This document shows, piece after piece, positions 42,683 through 53,707 of a stretch of 64,000 nt of DNA. The position numbers were made by a program, and so were the translations under genes. The stretch is taken from positions 992,001 through 1,056,000 of the forward strand of contig CM074764.1 of NCBI GenBank assembly GCA_037355855.1. The letters run 5' to 3'. A model generated the notes under the pieces. That model was given only the letters and a program-made list of their open reading frames with translations, was not told the origin of the DNA and searched no databases. The number at the start of each line of letters is the position of its first letter. Within the stretch, counting starts at the first letter, position 1. The DNA is from Pseudo-nitzschia pungens. Taxonomy: Eukaryota > Bacillariophyta > Bacillariophyceae > Bacillariales > Bacillariaceae.

Positions 42683-44365
42683 ATGACCGGAGTTCACGCT
42701 TTGGACCGCCGCCGTCGCGGGGCAAAACACCCGCAACAGCAAGACCAACAGGAATCTTCCCACCGTGACCGCGCGCCCCGTGCTCGTCGACTCGGGGTGG
42801 GTTGGTACGTTGTTGGGATTGCCATCGTGGTGTTTCTCGAGGCATGCAATTGGATGCGGGCCGCGATGCTGGCTTCGATCGACCAGATGCCGCACGCACA
42901 AAAGGCCTCCGACATACCGCTCCTGCCCGTTGACTCGGAGAAACAGCACAAACGCAACGTTATTGATAACGAAAACGAGATTGAAAATGAAGACAAACGT
43001 CCCGCCACAAAACAATCGGTGGATCGCAGCGACACCAAATCCATCTCGGATTCCGAATCAACCACAACGATTGAATCGCCGGCACGGCTCTCGATCGGCA
43101 AAACCACAACGACTACTGCCGCTCCTCCTACTACTACTGCTGCTGCTTCTACGATGACTGCTCCCGCGGGTCCGCAGCGCACCATTTGCCGGCCCACCTA
43201 TTTCTGGGCCGGCGGGAAAGCAGGATCGACCTCCCTCTACTATCTGTTGATGGATGGACTGCACAACGACAGCGACCCCGACGCACGGGTCACACCCTTT
43301 GCCCACCACGGCCATGGCAAGGAACCGTGTGCTTTCAAACCCTGGAAAGACTGGGTCGCATCGACGCGCAACACGGACCTGTGCGCTGCTGCGAGTACGA
43401 CCACCAGCACCAGTACCGGACAGAAGCAAAGCCTCCCGCTCGGCGTCCAACGCACGCACATCCTCAATGGCTGTCCCCGCAACACGGAGAAAGAGCACTT
43501 CAGGAAGATCAAGAAATTGCACGAGGCCAACGCGGTCGACATGAAAGCGGCTACCGATAGCAACCCCATAACGGGTGCCGTCTACGCCAATGCCAATGCC
43601 AATGACCACGTGGATCCGAAATTTCTCATGTTGGTCCGGGATCCGGTCGATCGTTTCGTCTCGCACGTCAACGACAACAAGCGACGGGGTGGACCTAATG
43701 GGCGCCCCAGGCCCTCACTCGACCTGGAGGCAGAAGCGCAAAGAATCATTGGGAATTCCAATTATTACCGCAGCGGCCCGTTGGAAGTCTCCCTGTCCCT
43801 CCAGGGCAGGGCGCTGCGGAACCTGTTGGCCTCCACCCGAGACCCCCAATCCGTGCTGGTGATTCCGATGGAATCGCTGACGGCGAGCCCGCAGGGCGTC
43901 GTCGATGCGGTCATGGACCACGTGGGTGGGGAACGGTGGACACTGGGATCGGACGCTTCGGATTCGGGAGTTTCGGGCGGCGCGAAACAAGCCAAACCCT
44001 TCCGGAAGAAGCGCATCGTCCACGTCAACAACGGCAGGGCGTTTAAGGCGTACGACACACTCTCCGCGAACGCCACCGAGGGACTGAGGTCCGTCTTTCG
44101 CGAGGACGTCTTGTTGCTGGAGCGCTTGATGGGGAAGCGCTTTTCGTGGTCCTCCTGGGCCCACGATGGGGACGGGGACAAGCCTGCCGACGACGTTTCC
44201 GGAGAGGACTGGATCGCAGCCACTCCCAAGGGGGCAGCCACTCTCAAGGGATGGCTCGAGTCCGAAAATGAAATCGGCGACCCACCGATAATAACGGTCG
44301 AATTAAACGTTCCCATGCGCCGATACCGACGCAGCTCGGGGCATGCCAAGGGTTCCGGGGCATAA
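42683..44365 (+). CDS. Golgi-type sulfotransferase
   Basis: About 560 residues. A short basic cytoplasmic tail precedes one hydrophobic anchor (GWYVVGIAIVVFLEACNW, about 40-57), giving a type II membrane protein of the Golgi. A Ser/Thr/Lys-rich stem follows to about 165. The catalytic domain starts with the 5'-phosphosulfate-binding loop WAGGKAGSTSLYYL (about 175-188) and has the 3'-phosphate-binding motif LVRDPVDRFVSH (about 317-328). Both bind PAPS in sulfotransferases. Such enzymes move sulfate to sugars of glycans or proteoglycans, which in diatoms suggests sulfated cell-wall or mucilage polysaccharides (inference). The first ATG after a GCATC tract (42683) was chosen; the frame is open to 42629. 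A GATTC tract and the word AGGCCTTTTTCGCGA lie 140-185 bases after the stop. Confidence 0.8.
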   Translation: MTGVHALDRRRRGAKHPQQQDQQESSHRDRAPRARRLGVGWYVVGIAIVVFLEACNWMRAAMLASIDQMPHAQKASDIPLLPVDSEKQHKRNVIDNENEIENEDKRPATKQSVDRSDTKSISDSESTTTIESPARLSIGKTTTTTAAPPTTTAAASTMTAPAGPQRTICRPTYFWAGGKAGSTSLYYLLMDGLHNDSDPDARVTPFAHHGHGKEPCAFKPWKDWVASTRNTDLCAAASTTTSTSTGQKQSLPLGVQRTHILNGCPRNTEKEHFRKIKKLHEANAVDMKAATDSNPITGAVYANANANDHVDPKFLMLVRDPVDRFVSHVNDNKRRGGPNGRPRPSLDLEAEAQRIIGNSNYYRSGPLEVSLSLQGRALRNLLASTRDPQSVLVIPMESLTASPQGVVDAVMDHVGGERWTLGSDASDSGVSGGAKQAKPFRKKRIVHVNNGRAFKAYDTLSANATEGLRSVFREDVLLLERLMGKRFSWSSWAHDGDGDKPADDVSGEDWIAATPKGAATLKGWLESENEIGDPPIITVELNVPMRRYRRSSGHAKGSGA

Positions 44366-45202
44366 AAAAGGAAACATACGGAAAAGAACTCAGAATAAGG
44401 CTCTCGCGAAAAAGACCGTCCCAAACGGTCCTCTGCTGTCCGGGTGTAGGGGAGGGGGGATTGCGTGAGGAACACGGGGTGCGATGGGTCCAATTCGATC
44501 GGTCCGATTCGATTCGATTCGATTTCGTCTAATCAGGCCTTTTTCGCGATGAACCTCCTTCGGACAACCGGCCGAATCGAGTCAAATCCAATCGCCACGG
44601 AGACAGATTGACGAGATTTGGATGCTATCGCTCATCGCTACATGGCGATGAGCGAAGGTTGCCAAAATTCTTTGGATCGGTCCGCAAGACTGTGCTTTTT
44701 CAGCATCTAATATATCCCACCAAATTCGTTCCAGACCTCCGAATCGCAATCAACCGCGTGTCGATCAAAACCTCTCTACACAAAGATACGTGGACGTGGA
44801 CGAAAAATGTCAACGAGCAAACCGATCGCGTCCCGACGCCATGCGAATCGAATTCTTTCCTAGCAACCAAGCGTATTCCGAAGATATCGAAGTGCCGGGT
44901 ATGACCGTAGTGATCTATGTTCGAAGTCCCTCTGGAATTCGACGAGAGGATAGTTTTTTTTTTCAAAGAAATCTTAAAACCGGTTTCTGCTATCATTGGC
45001 TTCCTGTGGTGTTTCCACCTTTCTTCGTCAACAATGATTTGCTCGCTCCACAATGCTTTAGTGTACGGAAAGTTAATACATTTGATTTTTGCTGGAACAA
45101 AAACTGATTTATTTCTGTATTTCATTATTTTACCTGAATAATTCACTGACACCGTCACAACCGAACCAAAACTAAAACATTCTTACAAATCAAAAAATAA
45201 CA
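44366..45202. other. Convergent intergenic region
   Basis: Spacer between the sulfotransferase and the lipase. It holds a GATTC tract at 44504-44523 and AGGCCTTTTTCGCGA at 44535-44549. No gene is seen; the ORFs at 44608-44904 and 44790-45107 show no domain. Confidence 0.45.
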
Positions 45203-47920
45203 TTAGGAATTTCTTGCTGCTTTGTCGCCCCACCACCTCCTGTTTGTTTTGAAAGTTTGAAAGTCATGCTCATCCAGTTTTTCATAAAGCTCATCGAGAG
45301 TCGACTGCAATAGCTCAAAATCCCCGCCCTGTTCGCTGTTCTGTTCGCCATATATCAACCTATCTTGCAACTCAAGCAATGTGTGGGATCGATTCAGTGT
45401 CCATGGTTTGAGATAAGCGAAATGAAAAATTATATTCCTTCGGTACCCATGAATCGTGGACGCCATGCATGACTTTTCCTTTCCCCAGTAATGAACCTCT
45501 GGCTTCCATCTGCGTCTGAAATACTTGCGGGGTAAACTCGGCAGGGTCACACCAATTCCAACATGTCGCCAAAGTGGTCCCCGTTTACCAATCCTAAAAT
45601 TGGCTGGAATTCGTGGGATGACATCGCTGTCGTTTCGGCATTGAACGAGTTGGAGTTTTTTGCATTCCTCTTGGTGGCGAATCGAGTCCGCCCACGAATG
45701 GCCGCCGATGTATGGACTGGCAAAAGCGATTGCTTTCACTGGACCATTCTTTGTGAAACGCTCTTCCGTTGAAGCGAAAAAGCTGAAAAAATGTGTTAGG
45801 GCACCTCCTAGGGAATGGCCCGTGACAAACAATTTATAATTCGGTCCGATATATTTCATTCCGTATAAGTGGCAGATATTGGCGATTTCGTCGTATTTTG
45901 TCGTTTTCGTATCTTTTCTTTGTCGAAATAGATACTTATAGATTCCAGAAATTACTCGGAGACGCTCATTTTTGCCTTCAAACTCGTCCTTCACAGGATT
46001 TCGGATTTCATGAAATCTGAAGTTAAAGGCAGATTTCCAGTCTTGAGTGGTTATCGCTCCGCGAAAGACGACCATAACCCTTTCTTGTAATTTGTCTACG
46101 GCAATAATATAGGTCAACTCCTTTAGGGGGTACCAGTCGTTCATCCAGACTATGCGCGAATGGGATTCCACCAGTAACTTTGAAATAGAACCATCCTTGA
46201 AGAATTTGGACAAAAATTGGAGCCGTGCATCGTTGCGTGTTGCAACGGCATCCCTCATAACTTCAACCAGTTCCTTGCGGGTGTAAGTGGCACCGAGGCT
46301 AGATTTTAAGTCCTCGTTATTGCATCCCTGATCAAAAAAGGCATTGGTAAGTTCTTCGAATTCTTGCTGGGTTCTGCCCTCGCGATTTGCTGGAAGAAAA
46401 TTCTCGGCCTGGTCGTTCAAATCCTTCCTAATTCTATCGGCAATCAGCTTTGATTTTTGTTTTGACAGAGCCATCGTTTCTCTGAGCGACGTTAGCTGTT
46501 GTCCTGGAGTTCCTTGTGTAGAATTACTAAATTGCATTATCTTTCTGGGTGAAAAAAAAGATTTGCGACCATCTTCACTTTCCTCCTTTCCTTCCAAGGA
46601 CACATCAGGAATGTCGCCGGTAGACTTTGCTAAACGAGGTGGCGAGCGCAGTGAACCGTCGTCCTCATCGTGATCTTTGCTGTCATCCTCATTTACCTCG
46701 GTCTTGAATACTTCACTCTCTGTTTCTTCTTGCACAGCTCCAAGGCTTCTACCAGTAAGCGTAGGTGGAGCGGCAGCTGTATAACTAAAACCACGACTTG
46801 ACTGCCAACCTTTGCGAGACATCGTTTCAAAACGTCTCCGAGAGGCTGATTCGAAAGTACTAAAAGATGGAAATCTGATTCTGTTCTGAAAGCCACCCGG
46901 AGAGGCAGGAACATCGACCCTGTCCTTGTTATCCAACAGGTTCATTGTCGTACGTCTTCTCCGGACGTGTGGAATATCCGTGACAAGATCTTCTGAAACC
47001 AACCTCGAATAGCACCTCATCAGAGACTCCATCGATTCTTCTGTCAGTTTCTTTTTTGTTTTGTTGTGTTCATAGCCTATAAAGCGATCTTCTGTATCGA
47101 TGTCAACGCTCGTCGCGTATTCAATTTTTTTCTTGTCACCCTTCATCGTTTTTGCCTTCTCCTCGGCGGTCATGACAAAGGTGTCTCTGATTTCAAGAAT
47201 CAAGATCGCCATGATGACAACGGGGGATAAGCCTCTACATTGTCCCAGTCCGTATTCGGACAAACCAGCAATATGTTCCGCCGTACTACGTGGAAGGAAA
47301 TCGCTATCGACAGCAACGTTTTCGTACTTTGTCACGATCTCTCCCGTTCCCGACATGAGCCGTAGATCCGCCAAGAGAAAGCAAAGATAACTCTGGGCCA
47401 AAACCTCTCGGATTTCATCCAAAAGGGGTTTTTCTTCCACCGGACGATTTACCGACCTGCTGAATCTGGCACTGGGAACGCGCTGAGGAGAGGGGGGTAG
47501 ATTTATCTGCATAGCTGATCCTGCGTCGTCGGGATCACTTGCGATGATGGTGGTACTCTGGGGTGTTTCTGGATCCCCTTCCTTCTCATCTCTGTCTGCT
47601 TCCGAAGCATAAGAGATAACACAGGATTCGTCGTTGGTCGCACCGCTTTTGTGGCTTTGGTCGTCATCCCCTTGGATAATCCCAGCAAAGTTCACCGAGC
47701 TGAATACGCTACGGCGCTCACTTTCATTGACGATGTCATTCAGAGTGGGTGTTTGCGGTGGTTGAATCGCATTGAGTTCATCATGCGGAATAGCGGTGTC
47801 CGCCGTAATTCGAGCAGAATCCAGAGACGGAGGTTGAGTTGGAGTTTGCGATATCCCTGAATCAACTGACGCGTCGAATGTTTCGATCCTTTTCGGGGGA
47901 TTTTGAGGATTATCGCCCAT
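45203..47920 (-). CDS. Class 3 lipase (fungal-type alpha/beta hydrolase)
   Basis: Predicted triacylglycerol or phospholipid lipase, 905 residues from the first ATG (47920). The C-terminal third is a lipase-3 domain: VVFRGAITTQDW (oxyanion-region strand) before the nucleophile elbow GHSLGG, with Ser at about 703; then the Asp of NDSDVIPRIP about 35 residues on; and His in WRHVGIGV or, more likely, in NRSHTLLELQDRL. The N-terminal two thirds is low complexity with many Ser, Asp and Glu, plus a conserved-looking LSEYGLGQCRGLSPVVIMAILILE with one apolar stretch, possibly a membrane-associated segment. No signal peptide is visible. Diacylglycerol-lipase-like and plastid lipases share this architecture; the substrate cannot be told. 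Confidence 0.8.
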   Translation of the reverse strand: MGDNPQNPPKRIETFDASVDSGISQTPTQPPSLDSARITADTAIPHDELNAIQPPQTPTLNDIVNESERRSVFSSVNFAGIIQGDDDQSHKSGATNDESCVISYASEADRDEKEGDPETPQSTTIIASDPDDAGSAMQINLPPSPQRVPSARFSRSVNRPVEEKPLLDEIREVLAQSYLCFLLADLRLMSGTGEIVTKYENVAVDSDFLPRSTAEHIAGLSEYGLGQCRGLSPVVIMAILILEIRDTFVMTAEEKAKTMKGDKKKIEYATSVDIDTEDRFIGYEHNKTKKKLTEESMESLMRCYSRLVSEDLVTDIPHVRRRRTTMNLLDNKDRVDVPASPGGFQNRIRFPSFSTFESASRRRFETMSRKGWQSSRGFSYTAAAPPTLTGRSLGAVQEETESEVFKTEVNEDDSKDHDEDDGSLRSPPRLAKSTGDIPDVSLEGKEESEDGRKSFFSPRKIMQFSNSTQGTPGQQLTSLRETMALSKQKSKLIADRIRKDLNDQAENFLPANREGRTQQEFEELTNAFFDQGCNNEDLKSSLGATYTRKELVEVMRDAVATRNDARLQFLSKFFKDGSISKLLVESHSRIVWMNDWYPLKELTYIIAVDKLQERVMVVFRGAITTQDWKSAFNFRFHEIRNPVKDEFEGKNERLRVISGIYKYLFRQRKDTKTTKYDEIANICHLYGMKYIGPNYKLFVTGHSLGGALTHFFSFFASTEERFTKNGPVKAIAFASPYIGGHSWADSIRHQEECKKLQLVQCRNDSDVIPRIPANFRIGKRGPLWRHVGIGVTLPSLPRKYFRRRWKPEVHYWGKEKSCMASTIHGYRRNIIFHFAYLKPWTLNRSHTLLELQDRLIYGEQNSEQGGDFELLQSTLDELYEKLDEHDFQTFKTNRRWWGDKAARNS

Positions 47921-50185
47921 CGTAGTGCTCTGGATGGCGTCGAGTAATTTTTTTAAAAAAAGGAATTCTCCTTCACAGATGGCGTGCTCGTTACAACAAT
48001 GCACTTACTTGTTCCCCTTTCCCTTCTTTCTTAAGGACATGAATCTGCGAAATGACAGAAGACAAGGAGAACATACCGTAAGTTGATGGAAGGGGTGCTA
48101 CGACTTGAGTCGGTCGAGACAGTTTGTTTTCCGAATGAATCCTGATCTGCACCCTTACCTTTTCTACTGCAGCAAGTGGATTTTGTTCCCTCACTTCAAC
48201 GCTTGTGTCGACGCGGGATGTTTTCGGCGTGCTAATTTTAGGCTGTAGATGCGTTTGTTTCACTTGGCTACTTCACAGGACTATCTTTTTCGCGAAGATT
48301 CATTTCGTCATCATTTTTTGTACCGGTACCGTTGAGTACCGAGTAAGATCTACACGCGCGGGTACCGTTAAAGAACGAGTTCACTTAGAAATAAAATGAT
48401 GGACTATTTTGGGGCCCTGGATAGAAGACGATTTAATTAAAGTTTTAAAAAATCATTCCTCAAAATTAGGATTTAAGAATTTTCGGGGGGTTATGAACAC
48501 TGATGGCGACCTTACTACTTCTATGATAGCGTAAGGTTACTGGTAGAACACGGTACATGTACATTGCAATTAAGGTTACTACGTCGTAATTGATGAAACA
48601 ATATGGCAGAGGATATCGATTTCTATTTTTTTTGTTTTGAGAGCATAACCTTACGGTCGGCGAATGATAGCGATTTCTATTATTTTCAGAGCATAAGGTA
48701 CAGTAAGGTTAAGGTAAGGTTTACTGTTTTTCCTTTTTGCGAGCATAAACAGTAAGGATTAGTTGTCATATTCAAAAAGACTTATTGATTTTTAAAGAAG
48801 AATTCGTAGAGCATCACACTTGTGCTCTTTATGTATGTACCTTACGTCAGGAGTCATAATAAGAAGCCTTACGTGTAGTTGATTAGATGATTTAAATGAC
48901 AACAGCAATCGAAGGAATCAACCAATCAAAATCGACCGTGGAATGATTACATCTGATTGGATCGGATCGGATCGGATCGGATCTTGACCCTGACACCAAA
49001 AAAGTACTACCGTAGTACTTTATTATGTACCGTACAATAGTACATAATCTTACCATGCGAAACCCAGGGGTCATAATAGGGGGGGGTATGACACGATGCG
49101 CTCCAGTACAAAAACTTCGTTCGAATCTGGAAAAAAAATTACCTACCGTACGGTACCGTATGCGTGGCACAACTAACAAAACCTGTCCCCCAGAAAAAAT
49201 TTTTGTTTTTTACTAACAAACACTACTTAAAATACACTAAGTTCAGATAGTGATAACTCAATCAAAAATCAATCCTAATATCTATTTCAAATACCTGCAT
49301 TATAGTTTACAATGTTTTAAACAAGAATGCACAATAATAATGAGGTTTTGAACAAGTCTAAAGTCATCTATTACTGATGTTAGTAAAAAACAAATTAAAA
49401 AAAATTCTGGGGGACAGGTTTTGTTACTTGTGCCACGCATAGGTAATTTTTTTTTCGCGCAGTGTCATACCCCACCCCCCCCTGACTTTGAACTATGTAA
49501 TTTTCGTACTGTTATGTTACTTCGTCATTCCTACAGAGTACAGTAAGATCTTACCTTAATTAATGACTCTCATGTTCAAGTATCCTTTTTTAAAATTTTG
49601 TCGCTTCCCGTTTCACTCGCACACGGTCGTTGTTAGTGGAGTTGTAAAAATTGGAATTGCATAACATTTTTAGAACGTAGCTCTTAGTTCGGCAGAACTG
49701 GGGGTCTGGGGGTGGAGAAAAGTGAAAAAGTCGTCAAAAAAAAATTTTGTGGTAGGGTTCTACGAGAAAGTGAACTGTTAAAACCCAGTGAAAAACACTT
49801 AATTCTGTGGAAGCCATTAAAAATAATCACAAATGAGGTATGGCATTTAAAAATTATAATTTAGCATGTTGTAATCGGTAAAGACAGTTATTCAACTCCA
49901 CACGCTTACCTGAGGCGCCAATTTCACGGAAAGGAGAATTCATCAAAAATTTGCACGTTTTCGCGCAACTACTGGTATCTTGTGGAAGATCACGAAGTAA
50001 TACAGTTTGTACGAACATTGTTCAATCAGTATTATCATTGTTCCATCTAGAGAAGCAGCTGCAATTACTACACTCAGCCTTCTCTTCATCGTGACTGAAG
50101 CATCTATTTTGTTTCTAGGAGTGGATACAGTTCTTTTCAAAAGTTGCTTTGGCGAAGACGAGGAATGGTCGCCTTGTAACCTACT
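47921..50185. other. Intergenic region with a foldback element
   Basis: No gene is seen in about 2.3 kb. It contains GTAAGGTTA/TACCGGTA words (48320-48560), GGATC repeats (48958-48982), a 400-bp foldback element (49079-49482) and AT-rich DNA. TTTCTAG at 50113-50119 is a possible intron acceptor ahead of the broken gene. Confidence 0.45.
49079..49482. mobile_element. Foldback element with long inverted arms
   Basis: Arms of about 100-120 bases in inverted orientation: GGGGGGGGTATGACAC, AAAATTACCT, ATGCGTGGCACAA, and AACAAAACCTGTCCCCCAGA on the left (49079-49192), with the complements on the right (about 49404-49482). About 210 bases of AT-rich spacer separate them. The arms differ at several positions and there is no coding capacity. 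No target duplication is certain. Confidence 0.65.
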
Positions 50186-50832
50186 GAATTTCGATCCAAA
50201 TCAGAGGATGTGCATCTATCAAATGTCATAGATGAACCTGGTATTCTTTCGGTTGTGTTTCAAGATATAGAAGAATTGAGCGAGTCGCACCAGAGAATTA
50301 TTAAGGAATATTATGATGCAGGTGGACAAGTCGTGCACTTCGGGATGGACGGCGATTGAAAGTATAGAAACGGTTTGTCATTTGTTCGGACTTGGAGACG
50401 GATGGAAGCTATCGGGATGCACACGATTGGAAGTACGAGCTAACACATGCAGCTCGTGAGTATCTCGGTTTGGATGCAACCGCCCAACAATGCACGAAGT
50501 CGAACTTGTTGAGCGTTCCAGTGCAAGACCGGTGGATGATTCCGAAATGTGTGTCGCTTCACGAATACATCGAAGAAATGGTCGGGGCACCCGGAGAAGA
50601 AGGGAAAGAAGACGCCATTCGTGCAAAAGCAGAATATGTCGATCACATAGTAGCGCAGTATGAACACTGTCCGCTGGCGGTGCATAGGAATCCAAACGGG
50701 GGGGGGATTTTGGTTTACCTCGGTTTTGTGACTGGAGAAGGCAACATCCCTGAAATTGTTCCGAGCGGTCCTCACCAAAAGCGAGATAACAAAAATAGAG
50801 ATCCCATAAAGATCAGAGTCGAATTAGCTTAA
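50186..50832 (+). pseudogene. Frame-broken conserved gene fragment
   Basis: Three overlapping frames give pieces of one protein. First (50186-50359): EDVHLSNVIDEPGILSVVF ... DAGGQVVHFGMDGD, then TGA. Second (about 50358-50430): ETVCHLFGLGDGWKLSGCT. Third (to 50832): KYELTHAAREYLG, CTKSNLLSVP, ACPLAVHRN-like CPLAVHRNPNGGG, LVYLGFVTGEGN, PEIVPSG. The order GG-x-VV-x-FG, WKLS, TKSNLL-x-VP, CPLAVH, YLGFV is one I associate with a diatom-lineage family of unknown function (from memory, not checked). At least two frame changes are needed, so I call it a pseudogene; assembly errors or missed introns are alternatives. Confidence 0.5.
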
Positions 50833-51139
50833 AGGATTCTAAGGGAAAGCGAAGATCCATTTGAACATCGATTACGGTTACTTCAGATCACTATTGCTTC
50901 TGACCTGAACCTAAACGATGATGGATTCTCGTTCTGCGCAACTACAATAGCATTTTCAAAATAGATTGCTTTGTTATATTCTATTTCAAATCAGCGAACG
51001 GACATAAGGAATCTAAATCCTTCGAACATTATGTGATCTCATGATTGACACTGTTCGGTGAAACTGTGTCCTGTTCGAAAGTCCAGGAAAGATCATGGAA
51101 AATTAGTACCATTATGATGTAAACTTGAAATGTAATACG
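50833..51139. other. Short intergenic region
   Basis: A 307-base spacer between the broken gene and the convergent C2HC-like gene. No feature is seen. Confidence 0.5.
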
Positions 51140-52489
51140 TCACGATAAGCGTAATAGTAAATGATTCTCGTACTCATAAACGCCCATGGCGCGGGCAGCG
51201 TCGCTCCAGTACTTTGGTCCTCCACCTGCTCCTGACTTGGTTTTCGTTAACATTTCCTGATCTCGACGGAAACTTTTGCAGCATAACAGCAAGTGTTGAC
51301 TGGCCATGACCTGTGCTGCCTTGTAAATGCTCGAGAGTTTCTTTGGATAGTATGTGGCCCCAGAACGTCGATAGTTGGGATTGTTTCGCTGGCAATTGAT
51401 GCAACGGATGCCAACCTGACCCAGCACGATTTTTCTGAAGCGTCCTCTCCTATTCGCTTCGAGATCCGAGGACGTTGTCTCGAACAGTTCGATTTGTTTT
51501 CTGACGAGACACTGGTACGCCGAAAGCACATGCTCATCAAACGGTAACGAGAGAGGCATTATCCTGCATTGACCGTAGTTCAAGGTCGAAATGGAACTGA
51601 TTTCAGGATGTGATGATAGAATCGTTTCTTTTTTTAACAGCTTAGTCTCCTCTTGCGAGTTAAAGGAAGATTGGAAGCATTCTTTTGAACTGACGCAGAT
51701 GTTTGCTCTTGCATTGAGATGATTACGGGGGACACCGCCGTTGTCACCCAAGTCGTTTGGTGAAAGGTCTGGTTTCATTGATGTACAAGTCAATGGCACC
51801 TTCAAGCCACCAAATCTGTTCTTATGATCTAGACCAAGTGAAGCAGATGCTGCATTTGGTGATTGTTGTGTGTTCATCGACACTGAGGATCGGGATCCAT
51901 CTCGTATTTCATGAGATACAACGGGTTTGATAATTGAACATATCATTGATACTTCTGCAGGTGGTATTGAGCTATCTTTCATAGGCATCTGTTGTGGACT
52001 ATCGAGAGTGAATCGTCTCCTCAGTTCATCTTCCAACAAAAGTGTGCTGGCATTGTTTCGCGAGCCACCTGCCAAATCATGTTCTTGCAATGTACTACTA
52101 TAATCAGCATTAACATTACCATTACCATTCGTAACTGCAAATCCATTCTCTGAAGAAGTCCCAGAAACAGCGATTGTGGGTTCATGAAGTGTTTGTATGA
52201 ATGGCACCGAGAGGAAGTTGCCAGCCGGGGAAGCATTGGATGGCAATTCATTTCCTTCCCCTTTTTCAAAGGCTGGTATTGACTCTTCTTGACTGGAAGG
52301 TGGAAACACGCGGAGTGGAGAGAACGCAGAAATCGGATACTGAACAGTGGTCGACCCCCAGCCCTCCTGTTGTTGGGACTCAGAATCGATGAAAAATCGA
52401 CTGACTATGGAGGACGGAGCCACCGTTTGCTCATTGTTTCTCGATTCGCCTCCGCTGTTCTCACCGCACAGAGTTTGATGACTCATCAT
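51140..52489 (-). CDS. Protein with C-terminal C2HC-like domain
   Basis: 449 residues from the ATG at 52489. The first 300 residues are Ser/Asn-rich and probably disordered. The last 130 hold a compact domain: a helix DEHVLSAYQCLVRKQIELFE; then VGIRCINC with C363 and C366; RRSGATYYPKKLSSIYKAAQ; and SQHLLLCC with H399 and C403/C404. The C-x2-C ... H-x3-C spacing would suit a single zinc ion, and GGGPKYWSDAARAMGVYE closes it. From memory, the GA-x-YYP-x-x-L-x-x-IYQAAQ pattern recurs in several diatom proteins of unknown role. A nucleic-acid-binding or regulatory role is possible but unproven. No membrane segment or signal peptide is seen. Confidence 0.6.
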   Translation of the reverse strand: MMSHQTLCGENSGGESRNNEQTVAPSSIVSRFFIDSESQQQEGWGSTTVQYPISAFSPLRVFPPSSQEESIPAFEKGEGNELPSNASPAGNFLSVPFIQTLHEPTIAVSGTSSENGFAVTNGNGNVNADYSSTLQEHDLAGGSRNNASTLLLEDELRRRFTLDSPQQMPMKDSSIPPAEVSMICSIIKPVVSHEIRDGSRSSVSMNTQQSPNAASASLGLDHKNRFGGLKVPLTCTSMKPDLSPNDLGDNGGVPRNHLNARANICVSSKECFQSSFNSQEETKLLKKETILSSHPEISSISTLNYGQCRIMPLSLPFDEHVLSAYQCLVRKQIELFETTSSDLEANRRGRFRKIVLGQVGIRCINCQRNNPNYRRSGATYYPKKLSSIYKAAQVMASQHLLLCCKSFRRDQEMLTKTKSGAGGGPKYWSDAARAMGVYEYENHLLLRLS

Positions 52490-53415
52490 TGGGTTCCTTC
52501 AGGTAAAAGGTATATGATACTGACGCTGGTCTGCATCCCGATAGTTCGGATTATTACCACAACTTAGGCTCGAACTTGGTGCTTGGTTTACCAAAAAATA
52601 CGAAAAGACAGAAGTAATTGCGAAAATATAAAATATGGAGGAGTACAACTCGTACGGTAATATTATGACTACCGGTGTGAATAATTCTGGCCCCGGGGAA
52701 AACGAACGATTTAATAAAATTATTATCGTACTTCAATATTGAGCTTTTACATTCAAAATGGACTCTAATTATTAAAAAAGCGCTATAATTGCCAAAAATA
52801 AAGAAGTTCTCACAGAGATGATGACAGTGTTTTTCCTGGTTTGTCTATCTGACTTAGTGTACACAAATATTTTATTAAGGTAAGGTTTAAGTGGATAAAC
52901 AAAATATTTATTTTGGATAAACTGTTTTCACAGCTAAAACTTCTTTTTTGTTCCCTTGGACTACCTCTCGTAGATTTACTCGTACGGTGAGGTTTACGGT
53001 ATTCATTTTTTACTTAAAAAATTCCACAAAAAACTTACAGAGGATAAGTGCAAGCACAACTAAGGTTTACCGTACCGGTACCGTAAGGCTTACTTATTTG
53101 TACGAAGAACTTTGAAATATTATTTGCGTTTTGACCGACGAGACCAAATCCAAATTTTGATTCAGGCATTCACTCTTATTATCCTATCAAATACGAGTAG
53201 TCTCGATTTCATCGTTTGTTCGATTGATTGATAGAAAGAACAGAGAAGTACTTCTTTTTCTTTTCACAAATATCAATATAGGTTCGTCCTATTCATTCTT
53301 TCCTTTTCCTTAAGATCTTACTCCCTTTTCAAATGAAGGTTTAGTGGCTTTAGCACATGCGATGGAGAGGACCCATGACAGGTTTATAATGGGGAAATTC
53401 CCAGCGGAACAGGAG

Positions 53416-53510
53416 TACTACAGAATTCCTATCAGCTGTCCCCGGGTTTCAGTAGAAATTAGTAGTCGGGGACGTAGAACCCGGGGACAGCTGATAAGAA
53501 CTTTGTAGTA
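53416..53510. mobile_element. 95-bp foldback element, copy 2
   Basis: Near-identical to 25481-25575 (a few differences). Its inverted arms, TACTACAGAATTCCTATCAG and onward to CCCCGGGTT, pair with only three mismatches, so it looks younger or better preserved than copy 1. The centre is AGTAGAAATTAGTAGTCGGG. No coding capacity. Confidence 0.8.
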
Positions 53511-53707
53511 TCAGCTTGTTCGTAGTGTTTCGTCATTCCCATTCCATAAGGTACATTTGGAATGGTTCATACAGTAACCTTATTCATAAGAATTGGAATG
53601 GAAAATACTTGTAATTATTATATTGGATTAAAAGGGTTGGTTAAGCCTTATTCTTTTTTAGACATATACTATAAAAAAGAATCATAGTACGTGTACCACA
53701 TACTTCT

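Noticed and set aside
42491..43666. Minus-strand ORFs opposite the sulfotransferase
   Set aside because: No domain; the plus strand has both PAPS-binding motifs.
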